5,519 nt of DNA from an uncultured Bacilli bacterium (GTDB taxonomy: Bacteria; Bacillota_I; Bacilli_A; RF39; UBA660). The notes below the pieces were generated by a model. That model made no database searches and was not told the origin of the DNA. It saw only the letters and a list, made by a program, of their open reading frames with translations. The position numbers and the translations under genes were made by a program. How positions within the stretch are numbered: the first letter of the stretch is position 1; every line of letters starts with the position of its first letter. Shown here piece by piece: positions 1 to 3,711 of this stretch. Location of the stretch: the NCBI GenBank assembly GCA_948497845.1, contig CAOOMX010000059.1, positions 1 to 5,519 of the forward strand, given 5' to 3'.

Positions 1-55
1 TGATGATTAGCAATCTTTTTTTATATGTAAAATTAGAGTATACTTGAAATTTACA
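1..55. repeat. Terminal direct repeat, left copy (circular overlap)
   Basis: Bases 1-55 are identical to 5465-5519. This is the overlap of a circular molecule that was linearised, not a biological repeat, so the unique circle is 5464 bp. Two features confirm the join. The terminator of the 112-aa gene has its left arm only at the right end (5455-5463), while its right arm and T-run are present in both copies. The first res-like palindrome (26-55) ends exactly at the overlap boundary and is also present twice. A 55-base overlap matches a k=55 de Bruijn assembly. Confidence 0.95.
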
Positions 56-109
56 CAAATTTACAAGTAAAAAATGTAAAAATAGACCTCTTTTATTATT
101 TATTTTACA
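26..109. promoter_or_regulatory. Putative res site (two recombinase subsites) upstream of resolvase
   Basis: Two spaced inverted repeats share the arms TGTAAA...TTTACA. Subsite I (26-55, 30 bp) is an imperfect palindrome with 24 of 30 positions symmetric, centred on GTATAC (38-43) with central dinucleotide AT, which would suit a crossover site. Subsite II (75-109, 35 bp) has the same arms farther apart; its longer length recalls the accessory subsite II of Tn3/gamma-delta-type res sites. A further TTTACA lies at 60-65 and another at 138-143 inside the promoter. The location directly upstream of a serine resolvase gene is the usual one. I saw no convincing third subsite, so a two-subsite arrangement like the six site of beta recombinase is possible. 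The recombinase and site would resolve plasmid multimers. Not shown experimentally. Confidence 0.6.
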
Positions 110-126
110 AAAATTAAAGAAAGTCC

Positions 127-155
127 TTGACTTTGATTTTACATTGTGTTATAAT
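127..155 (+). promoter_or_regulatory. SigmaA-type promoter of the resolvase gene
   Basis: TTGACT (127-132), 17-base spacer, TATAAT (150-155); start expected near 162. A perfect 6-bp inverted repeat, AAAGTC/GACTTT (120-125 and 129-134), overlaps the -35 box, and a TTTACA half-site lies at 138-143, so repression by the resolvase itself or another regulator is plausible. Confidence 0.8.
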
Positions 156-190
156 CTTATTAGAGTTAAGGAAAGAGAGGTAATAAAAAT

Positions 191-756
191 ATGAAAGTTG
201 CTTATGTAAGAGTATCAACAATCGAGCAAAATGAACGGAAGACAAGTAAAAGCATTAGAAAGTAAAGGGATTGACAAGTGGTTTATTGAGAAAGTAAGTG
301 GAAAAGATACAAATAGACCAAAATTACAAGAGATGATAGAGTATGTAAGAGAGGGCGACACAGTTTATATTCATGATTTTAGCAGACTTGCAAGAAGTAC
401 AAAGGATTTACTAGAATTGATTGAGTTATTAAATAGTAAAGGCGTTCATCTAGTATCTAATAAGGAAAACCTAGACACTAGCACACCAACACGGAAAGCT
501 ACTTGTAACAATGATAGGGGCAATCAATGAATTTGAAAGACAAAATTTACTTGAAAGGCAAAGAGAGGGCATTGCAATAGCAAAGGAACAAGGCAAGTTC
601 AAAGGTGGGCAAGTAAAAAAGATTGATGATAACAAGTTCAATGATTTATATAATCAATATAAACAAAGAGAAATTACAAAGATAGAATTTGCAAAATCAC
701 TAGAAATTAGCAGACCAACACTTGATAAACTAATAAAAGATAAAGTAAAAGAATAA
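191..756 (+). CDS. Serine recombinase/resolvase, read through two +1 shifts at CGGA
   Basis: Site-specific recombinase of the resolvase/invertase family; it probably resolves plasmid dimers at the res-like site upstream. ATG at 191 has ribosome site AGAGAGG at 174-180 and opens with the family start MKVAYVRVST (catalytic Ser9, Arg7). The reading is broken twice. After Glu15 the zero frame meets CGG (236-238) and stops at 263. Skipping C236 gives Gly16 (GGA) and the family block GRQVKALES. After Thr100 the frame meets CGG (492-494) and stops at 528. Skipping C492 gives Gly101 and the conserved block TPTGKLLVTMIGAINEFER. The composite is 187 aa, a normal length, with D62-F-S-R-L-A-R-S69 (catalytic Arg65 and Arg68) and a C-terminal helix-turn-helix (about 155-183). 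All family blocks are intact, so recoding is as plausible as a pseudogene. The family call is very sure; whether it is expressed full length is uncertain. Confidence 0.88.
233..239 (+). other. Putative +1 frameshift site 1 (GAA CGG A)
   Basis: The zero-frame codons are GAA (233-235) and CGG (236-238). Omitting C236 lets GGA (237-239) be read as Gly, and the frame continues through conserved resolvase sequence. Without the shift, translation ends at TAA 263-265 after 24 codons. There is no homopolymer run that would explain a sequencing slip. The P-site codon GAA could not re-pair well on AAC, so out-of-frame reading of GGA by tRNA-Gly, or a four-base CGGA decoder, would fit better than P-site slippage. 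Inference. Confidence 0.6.
489..495 (+). other. Putative +1 frameshift site 2 (ACA CGG A)
   Basis: In the middle frame the codons are ACA (489-491) and CGG (492-494). Omitting C492 gives GGA (493-495), the Gly of the strongly conserved TPTGK motif of this family. Without the shift, translation ends at 528-530, deleting the long helix and DNA-binding domain. The tetranucleotide CGGA and the preceding A match site 1. Confidence 0.6.
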
Positions 757-762
757 AAGGAC

Positions 763-795
763 GAGGGCGAACGGCTAAACGCCGTCGCCCTCTTA
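763..795. terminator. GC-rich hairpin terminator after resolvase, possibly bidirectional
   Basis: GAGGGCG (763-769) pairs with CGCCCTC (786-792) and ACGGC (771-775) with GCCGT (781-785), with one bulged A and loop TAAAC. The plus-strand tail is TTATATAT, a weak U-run. Read on the minus strand the hairpin is followed by a stretch containing TTTTATT, so it may end the minus-strand RNA proposed from 882-910. It begins 7 bases after the resolvase stop. Confidence 0.7.
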
Positions 796-811
796 TATAT
801 AATTAGTTAGA

Positions 812-841
812 ATATATATAAATAAACATATATATAAATAA
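812..841. repeat. 14-bp all-A/T direct repeat (two copies)
   Basis: ATATATATAAATAA occurs at 812-825 and 828-841, period 16 bp, within a stretch that is almost purely A+T from 793 to 841. It could be an easily melted element or simple AT drift; nothing here decides. It lies inside the minus-strand RNA proposed below. Confidence 0.6.
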
Positions 842-884
842 CTACTGAAAACTTTTTTGCTTTTTAAAGTTCTTATAATATATT

Positions 885-962
885 ATGGACAAAAATTTTT
901 TGAAAGTCAAGTCAAAAGCTACTATTGACGAGGACGGATGCCGTTATCTAAAATCAAAATAA
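885..962 (+). CDS. Possible 25-residue peptide (very uncertain)
   Basis: ATG at 885 opens 25 codons ending TAA 960-962, with a notably polar, charged peptide containing TIDEDGCRYLK. The segment 925-945 is GC-richer than its surroundings. There is no ribosome site before the ATG, and a weak possible promoter (TTGCTT 857-862, TATTAT 881-886) overlaps the start, so translation is doubtful. It may instead be a remnant of a former gene or part of an RNA. The rest of the 797-1097 gap holds only the AT repeat and promoter-like boxes. Confidence 0.15.
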   Translation: MDKNFLKVKSKATIDEDGCRYLKSK

Positions 963-967
963 ATATT

Positions 968-997
968 TTGACAGCGTGAGGGCGTGGAAGATATGAC
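968..997 (+). promoter_or_regulatory. Weak candidate promoter for the HNH operon
   Basis: TTGACA (968-973) is a perfect -35 box; TATGAC (992-997) is a poor -10 box at 18-base spacing. It would give a leader of about 130 bases before the HNH gene. No better promoter was found in this gap. Confidence 0.35.
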
Positions 998-1097
998 AAT
1001 ATAGAATTAAATTATATAAAATCCCATAATATACCCTAGTATTATTACCTTAATTTTTACAAAATGGGGCAAAAAGGGAAAAGTTATCAATTTTAAT

Positions 1098-1130
1098 TTT
1101 CATTATCTATTGAAAATATAGATAATGAAA
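1098..1130 (+). promoter_or_regulatory. Hairpin overlapping the HNH ribosome site
   Basis: TTTCATTATCTAT (1098-1110) and ATAGATAATGAAA (1118-1130) form a perfect 13-bp inverted repeat with a 7-base loop. The AAA of the Shine-Dalgarno AAAGGAG (1128-1134) lies in the right arm, so folding of the RNA would partly bury the ribosome site. As DNA it could equally be an operator palindrome. No T-run follows, so it is not a terminator. Confidence 0.65.
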
Positions 1131-1137
1131 GGAGAGA

Positions 1138-1701
1138 TTGACAATATATAGTCGAGTAAATAATGGATTTAAAGACTATTATTATTTAAGAGATGATGGC
1201 ACTTTATACAATGTAAAGAAAAAATGTAAAATCAAACTAGATGAACATAATTATAAACTTGCTACTATTGACGGAAAGTATAAGAAAATATCATTGAAAT
1301 CATTGTATAAGTTAGTGTATGGAAAGAATTTTTGTATTGATAATATACAAGATAGAAAAGGCGAAGTATGGAAAGAAATAGAGAACACAAATAGTATTTA
1401 TTACATAAGTAATTGTGGTAGAGTAAAGAGTTTACAAGGTTATCAAGCTAAAATATTAAAGCCAATTATTACTGAAAAAGGTTATCGTAGAGTAACAATA
1501 GTCCAAAATAATATTTCTATAAAGCCAAGAATACATAGACTTGTTGCTATTGCTTTTCTTGATGAAGAAAAAGCTAAAAATATTGATTATGAAGTTCATC
1601 ATATAGATAAAAATAAACATAATAACAATTTAAGTAATTTATTACTATTGACAAAAGATGAACATTATAAAATTCATAATCAAGAGAAAAAGGAGTTGTA
1701 A
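1138..1701 (+). CDS. HNH homing-type endonuclease with NUMOD4-like domain
   Basis: A 187-aa DNA endonuclease of the phage/plasmid HNH type. Residues 75-118 contain the NUMOD4-like block (W78, YYISNCGRVKSL at 88-99). The HNH_3-type core follows at about 150-180, with H154-H155, D157, N159, N167 and H176, which supply the metal-binding nuclease site. Residues 15-65 look like a degenerate second copy of the domain at 88-140 (shared YY, DG/CG, TI and late Leu-Val-Phe positions), so the N-terminus may be a duplicated DNA-recognition module. TTG 1138 is the only conventional start; it follows AAAGGAG by only 3 bases, and the frame is closed upstream by TGA at 1126, so initiation is probably weak. 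Such enzymes nick or cut specific DNA sites and often act selfishly. No intron is visible around it. Translation of the next gene is probably coupled. Confidence 0.85.
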   Translation: MTIYSRVNNGFKDYYYLRDDGTLYNVKKKCKIKLDEHNYKLATIDGKYKKISLKSLYKLVYGKNFCIDNIQDRKGEVWKEIENTNSIYYISNCGRVKSLQGYQAKILKPIITEKGYRRVTIVQNNISIKPRIHRLVAIAFLDEEKAKNIDYEVHHIDKNKHNNNLSNLLLLTKDEHYKIHNQEKKEL

Positions 1702-1705
1702 ATAT

Positions 1706-1936
1706 ATGATATTAGGACAATGTAAATATGCTCATGTAGAGAATATAGAGCAATTATTCAATAATCTTTATTATGACATGAGTAAAAACTTAACACTAGA
1801 CCAAAAATACATGATATTATCACAATATAATCATTTAAAGATAAGGGAAAGATTAGATAATCAAGAGCAGATGAAAGAAATTAAAAAGCAAGTTGATGAT
1901 ATAGTAATCAATGAATTACAAAATCTATTGAAATAA
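1706..1936 (+). CDS. Small 76-aa helical protein of unknown function
   Basis: I do not recognise this family. ATG 1706 is preferred because AGGAG (1691-1695) lies 10 bases upstream; an upstream in-frame ATG at 1658 would overlap the HNH gene and lacks such a site. The gene starts 4 bases after the HNH stop, and its ribosome site is inside the HNH end, so the two genes form an operon with likely translational coupling. The product is charged and predicted mostly helical, with a Glu/Lys-rich C-terminal half (about 45-76) that could form a short coiled coil, no membrane segment and one Cys. It might be a partner or regulator of the endonuclease, but that is only a guess from position. Confidence 0.75.
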   Translation: MILGQCKYAHVENIEQLFNNLYYDMSKNLTLDQKYMILSQYNHLKIRERLDNQEQMKEIKKQVDDIVINELQNLLK

Positions 1937-1966
1937 TAAAACAAGCTATGATTAGCTTGTTTTATT
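1935..1966. terminator. Bidirectional terminator between convergent genes
   Basis: A perfect 13-bp inverted repeat, AATAAAACAAGCT (1935-1947) and AGCTTGTTTTATT (1954-1966), with loop ATGATT. The arms contribute the U-rich tails in both directions. It ends the HNH/76-aa operon on the plus strand and the RHH gene on the minus strand. The stop codons of both flanking genes overlap the arms. Confidence 0.85.
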
Positions 1967-2129
1967 GCACTTCATCTATTCCATATTCAATTATTTTTAA
2001 CACTAATTTATTAAAACTGATATTCTTTTCACTTGCTATCTTTTCAAGTTTTGAGATGACATCTTCTGGAAGTCTTATAGTTTTGTTATGGAATATTCTT
2101 TTTTCTTCTCTATCAATGTTTAAAGCCAT
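1962..2129 (-). CDS. Ribbon-helix-helix (Arc/CopG-like) DNA-binding protein
   Basis: A 55-aa protein whose C-terminal 40 residues fit the RHH fold: a beta strand (NKTIRLPE), helix A (DVISKLEKIASEKN), and helix B (SFNKLVLKIIEYGI). Such proteins dimerise, insert the paired strands in the major groove and usually repress plasmid genes or act as antitoxins. I chose the ATG at 2129 because AAAGGGTG lies 8 bases upstream; an in-frame ATG at 2150 would place that site inside the gene. It is the only minus-strand protein gene and is divergent from the AbrB-like gene; phased direct repeats lie between them and are its likely operator. No toxin-like partner is adjacent in the same direction, so a copy-number or operon regulator is more likely than an antitoxin. 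The family call is confident; targets are inferred. Confidence 0.85.
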   Translation of the reverse strand: MALNIDREEKRIFHNKTIRLPEDVISKLEKIASEKNISFNKLVLKIIEYGIDEVQ

Positions 2130-2166
2130 TGTATATTCACCCTTTAACATTATATAAGCTATTCAT

Positions 2167-2195
2167 CTTATATTAAATAAGCAAGTTATAAGCAA
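2167..2195 (-). promoter_or_regulatory. Promoter of the RHH gene
   Basis: On the minus strand: TTGCTT (2195-2190), 17-base spacer, TATAAG (2172-2167), start near 2160. A second TTGCTT (2184-2179) sits inside the spacer. A nearer -10-like TATAAT (2154-2149) lacks a good -35 box. Confidence 0.55.
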
Positions 2196-2197
2196 AG

Positions 2198-2251
2198 TAT
2201 ATTCAAAATATATTCAAATTATATTGTAAAATATAATCAAGTATAATATAA
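2198..2251. repeat. Helically phased direct repeats, likely operator
   Basis: TATATTCAAA occurs exactly at 2198-2207 and 2209-2218, followed by degenerate copies TATATTGTAAA (2220-2230), TATAATCAA (2232-2240) and TATAATATAA (2242-2251). The spacing is 10-12 bp, about one helical turn, so bound proteins would line up on one face. The repeats lie between the divergent RHH and AbrB-like genes and run into the latter's promoter, which suits cooperative binding by either DNA-binding protein. Confidence 0.6.
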
Positions 2252-2252
2252 T
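2224..2252 (+). promoter_or_regulatory. Promoter of the AbrB-like gene
   Basis: TTGTAA (2224-2229), 17-base spacer, TATAAT (2247-2252), start near 2259; a second TATAAT overlaps at 2242-2247. The promoter is embedded in the phased repeats, implying repression by whatever binds them. Confidence 0.6.
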
Positions 2253-2287
2253 ATGACAAATAGTAACAATGTTAGGAGGTGGATTGT

Positions 2288-2554
2288 ATGAAAGGCATAA
2301 ATAGAAAACTTGATAAACTAGGAAGAATTACAATACCTAGTGAATATAGAAAAGAGTTAGGAATAAAAGAACATAGCACATTGTCAATGTTAGTTGATAG
2401 CAATAGAATAATATTAGAAAAAGGATACGAAGTAGATAAATTAGGAAGAATTGAAATACCAATAAATATTAGAGAAGTATTAAGAATAAAAGAAAAAGAA
2501 GAATTAAATATTGAGATTGAAGATGATAAAATATTCCTAAACAAGAAGAAGTAA
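2288..2554 (+). CDS. AbrB/SpoVT-type regulator with two tandem swapped-hairpin units
   Basis: An 88-aa DNA-binding protein. ATG 2288 follows a full AGGAGG (2274-2279) by 8 bases; GTG 2279 in the same frame overlaps that site and is rejected. The AbrB signature occurs twice with a 41-residue offset: DKLGRITIP (9-17) and DKLGRIEIP (50-58), each followed by a short helix (EYRKELGI, NIREVLRI) and a hydrophobic strand. Ordinary AbrB or MazE antitoxin domains carry one unit per chain and dimerise; here one polypeptide carries both halves, so it may fold as an intramolecular pseudo-dimer or form higher oligomers. The role is probably transition-state-like transcription control of plasmid genes, with its own promoter region as first candidate. 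No toxin gene follows it. The family is sure; targets are unknown. Confidence 0.9.
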   Translation: MKGINRKLDKLGRITIPSEYRKELGIKEHSTLSMLVDSNRIILEKGYEVDKLGRIEIPINIREVLRIKEKEELNIEIEDDKIFLNKKK

Positions 2555-2559
2555 TAATC

Positions 2560-2598
2560 TATATTAAGCAAAATATATATGTTTTGCTTAATATATTT
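2560..2598. terminator. Terminator after the AbrB-like gene
   Basis: A perfect 14-bp stem, TATATTAAGCAAAA (2560-2573) with TTTTGCTTAATATA (2582-2595), with an 8-base loop, followed by only TTT. It starts 5 bases after the stop codon. The U-run is short, so efficiency is uncertain; it could work in both directions. Confidence 0.7.
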
Positions 2599-2606
2599 AA
2601 AATAAA

Positions 2607-2635
2607 TGTCGAAAAAAGTAGAAAAATGTTATAAT
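2607..2635 (+). promoter_or_regulatory. Promoter of the membrane-protein gene with a Spo0A-box-like -35
   Basis: TATAAT (2630-2635) is a perfect -10 box; start near 2642. The 17-base-spaced -35 position reads TGTCGA (2607-2612), a poor sigmaA box, but TGTCGAA (2607-2613) is exactly the core of the Spo0A-binding box known from endospore formers, which at Spo0A-activated sigmaA promoters overlaps a poor -35. A 7-mer can arise by chance, so the regulatory reading is tentative. Confidence 0.5.
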
Positions 2636-2674
2636 ATATGATATAGTATTAAGCATGAAAGGGGAAATATTGAA

Positions 2675-3046
2675 ATGGAACAAAAAACAAAGAAATTAGA
2701 TATTAAAATAATCATAATTGCCATTGTAGTTATAATTGCAATAGTAGAGGGAATAGTAATAATTACAAGCAAGAGTAAAGGAACAAAAGAACAAGACATT
2801 GTAGGAACTTATAGTATAGCACAAAATGATAATTATTATATTCAAACAATGGAATTATATAAAGGTGGAACAGGTAAAGGTTTCAATACAAAGAGTGATA
2901 GTCATTATACTATTTCGTGGGAAATAAAAGACGATATTTTAAATATAACAATAAAAGGTGCAATAAGAGATGATACTACGGGTTATATTGTAAAAGGTGG
3001 AATATTGACAAGTGTCGACGGGGAACATACTTATTATAAGAAGTAA
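2675..3046 (+). CDS. Single-pass membrane protein with small beta-rich exterior domain
   Basis: A 123-aa protein of unknown function. ATG 2675 has AAAGGGG (2658-2664) 10 bases upstream. A lysine-rich N-terminus (1-9) is followed by one long hydrophobic segment at about 10-31, rich in Ile/Val with a single Glu near its end, then a lysine-rich linker (33-39). This fits a signal anchor with the rest outside the cell. There is no lipobox Cys. The exterior part (about 42-123) begins with a G-T-Y-S motif and alternates Tyr/Ile/Thr strands with Gly-Gly turns (KGGTGKGF, VKGGIL), a pattern seen in small lipocalin-like or DUF5640-like domains; I am not sure of that family. It is monocistronic with its own promoter. 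A surface or exclusion role is conceivable but unsupported. Confidence 0.8.
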   Translation: MEQKTKKLDIKIIIIAIVVIIAIVEGIVIITSKSKGTKEQDIVGTYSIAQNDNYYIQTMELYKGGTGKGFNTKSDSHYTISWEIKDDILNITIKGAIRDDTTGYIVKGGILTSVDGEHTYYKK

Positions 3047-3262
3047 GCGAAAAGCTAGGTTATAAGCTACTATGACCTAGACCATAGAGGATTGAAGCAG
3101 CCGCTTCTAGCTCAAAGATTTTCAAACCTTGCTATGATATAAGGATTTTATAACGAACGCCGCAGCTAAACAATAAAAAGTAGTAAGTTATATATTGTCA
3201 ATGGAATAAATATATAAAATGATTAAGCTACAACGCCTCTCCTCTTTATGCTATTTATGTAA
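3047..3262. other. Noncoding structured region after the membrane-protein gene
   Basis: No gene is seen. The region is less AT-rich than other gaps and holds several short stems: CTAGGT/ACCTAG (3055-3060 with 3075-3080), CTATG/CATAG (3070-3074 with 3083-3087), and GAAGC-AGCC-GCTTC (3094-3107). A minus-strand promoter-like pair, TTGACA (3201-3196) and TTTTAT (3178-3173) at 17 bases, could drive an RNA leftward through these stems. In that direction the CTAGGT/ACCTAG stem is followed by CTTTTC, a weak terminator. An 11-bp inverted repeat ATATTGTCAAT/ATTGACAATAT joins 3192-3202 with 3262-3272, so the -35 boxes of this and the next promoter face away from each other. Confidence 0.4.
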
Positions 3263-3289
3263 TTGACAATATGATGATATAATTATAAT
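3263..3289 (+). promoter_or_regulatory. Promoter of a short plus-strand RNA
   Basis: TTGACA (3263-3268) and TATAAT (3284-3289) are both perfect boxes, but the 15-base spacer is short, so activity may be low or factor dependent. Expected start is close to 3296, which is also the first base of a long hairpin. Confidence 0.5.
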
Positions 3290-3295
3290 GTTGTG

Positions 3296-3391
3296 AGGTG
3301 TTTAACAATAGTCATGTTAAACACCTTAATTGATAAATAATGAAAATTAGATCCATTTTGCTCTTAAAATCCTCATAGAGCAATTTTTTTG
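3296..3391 (+). ncRNA. Putative small RNA of about 95 nt with 5' hairpin and terminator
   Basis: The transcript would begin with a 12-bp perfect hairpin, AGGTGTTTAACA (3296-3307) and TGTTAAACACCT (3315-3326), with loop ATAGTCA, and end in a classic intrinsic terminator (3358-3390). No ORF lies between. A hairpin at the very 5' end protects RNAs from RNase, and its 7-base loop could be a pairing site. It lies upstream of the antisense RNA system and might be a third element of replication control, a regulatory RNA, or an origin structure whose hairpin acts as DNA. Unassigned. Confidence 0.5.
3358..3390 (+). terminator. Intrinsic terminator of the 3296 RNA
   Basis: TTGCTCT (3358-3364) pairs with AGAGCAA (3377-3383) and is followed directly by seven T (3384-3390). 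Confidence 0.8.
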
Positions 3392-3518
3392 TTTTAGGTA
3401 TATTAACTATTGTTAAATTATTTAAAATCAAAATATGAGGTAATTATGGAAGAATAAAAGGCAAAATAAAATCTATTGTATGATTAAAAATATAATTTTA
3501 TAAATTTTACAAATTTTG

Positions 3519-3547
3519 TTGACTTTTAAAATTTTTTGTAATATTAT
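3519..3547 (+). promoter_or_regulatory. Promoter of the plus-strand leader RNA (RNA II-like)
   Basis: TTGACT (3519-3524), 17-base spacer, TATTAT (3542-3547), start expected at about A3554. Both hexamers and the spacing are identical to those of the convergent antisense promoter at 3681-3653. Confidence 0.75.
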
Positions 3548-3569
3548 GACTTTATCAATTTAAGAGAAT

Positions 3570-3646
3570 AAAAAAAAGACCTTTGAAACTGGCACTTTCA
3601 AAGGCAAAATTTGAAGGTATTGCATAACTTCAAAGATACCTTCGAT
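3570..3646 (-). ncRNA. Antisense control RNA (RNA I / ctRNA-like), about 77 nt
   Basis: A minus-strand promoter (3681-3653) predicts a start at A3646. The RNA folds into GAAGGTAT/ATACCTTC (arms 3643-3636 and 3620-3613) with a 15-base loop, and ends in a strong terminator (9-bp stem 3604-3580, then eight U). It is fully complementary to positions about +17 to +93 of the plus-strand leader starting at 3554. Size, two-hairpin form, strong promoter and position at the 5' end of the target are those of plasmid copy-number antisense RNAs. It would bind the leader and block either primer formation or read-through. Transcription not shown. Confidence 0.65.
3571..3604 (-). terminator. Intrinsic terminator of the antisense RNA
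   Basis: On the minus strand CCTTTGAAA and TTTCAAAGG form a 9-bp perfect stem with a 7-base loop, followed by TC and eight T (complement of the A-run 3570-3577). On the plus strand the A-run precedes the stem, so it terminates only leftward transcription. Confidence 0.85.
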
Positions 3647-3652
3647 AAATTT

Positions 3653-3681
3653 ATAATAAAACATTTTGAATCAAAAGTCAA
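3653..3681 (-). promoter_or_regulatory. Promoter of the antisense RNA
   Basis: Minus strand: TTGACT (3681-3676), 17-base spacer, TATTAT (3658-3653). A second, weaker candidate 36 bases upstream (TTGACA 3717-3712 with TAATAC) would give a longer RNA. Confidence 0.75.
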
Positions 3682-3711
3682 GTGTTAGTATTAAAAATTA
3701 AAAATAAATTT

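Larger units (their letters stand above)
755..875 (-). ncRNA. Possible minus-strand small RNA antisense to the resolvase 3' end
   Basis: A minus-strand promoter is visible: TTGACT (910-905), 17-base spacer, CATAAT (887-882), so an RNA would start near 875 and run leftward. The GC-rich hairpin at 763-792, followed on that strand by a T-rich stretch, would end it near 755 after about 120 nt. No convincing ORF lies inside. It would overlap only the very end of the resolvase message. Evidence is promoter and terminator shape only. Confidence 0.35.

Noticed and set aside
231..530. Two separate genes, 231-530 and 511-756, instead of one resolvase
   Set aside because: Neither has a ribosome site fitting its start; together with 191-235 they align as one recombinase in order with no overlap or loss.
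918..1273. 13-base repeat GCTACTATTGACG at 918-930 and 1261-1273
   Set aside because: In a sequence of this size and bias one or two 13-base repeats are expected by chance; flanks do not match.
1948..2157. Plus-strand 69-codon ORF
   Set aside because: Complement of the RHH gene; hydrophobic shadow with no ribosome site.
2272..2571. Minus-strand 99-codon ORF
   Set aside because: Opposite the AbrB-like gene, Ser/Phe/Ile-rich shadow; the plus strand has clear repeats of a known motif and AGGAGG.
1137..3202. 14-base ATTGACAATATATA at 1137-1150 and inverted at 3189-3202
   Set aside because: AT-rich 14-mers recur about once by chance at this composition; one copy is a start region, the other a promoter-like site, with no shared context.
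3546..3563. Five-codon ORF ATG-ACT-TTA-TCA-ATT as a leader peptide or type I toxin
   Set aside because: It starts inside the -10 box, before the expected transcript start, with no ribosome site.
3580..3604. Hairpin as a plus-strand terminator
   Set aside because: The T-run exists only on the minus strand; on plus the stem is followed by CAAAAT.
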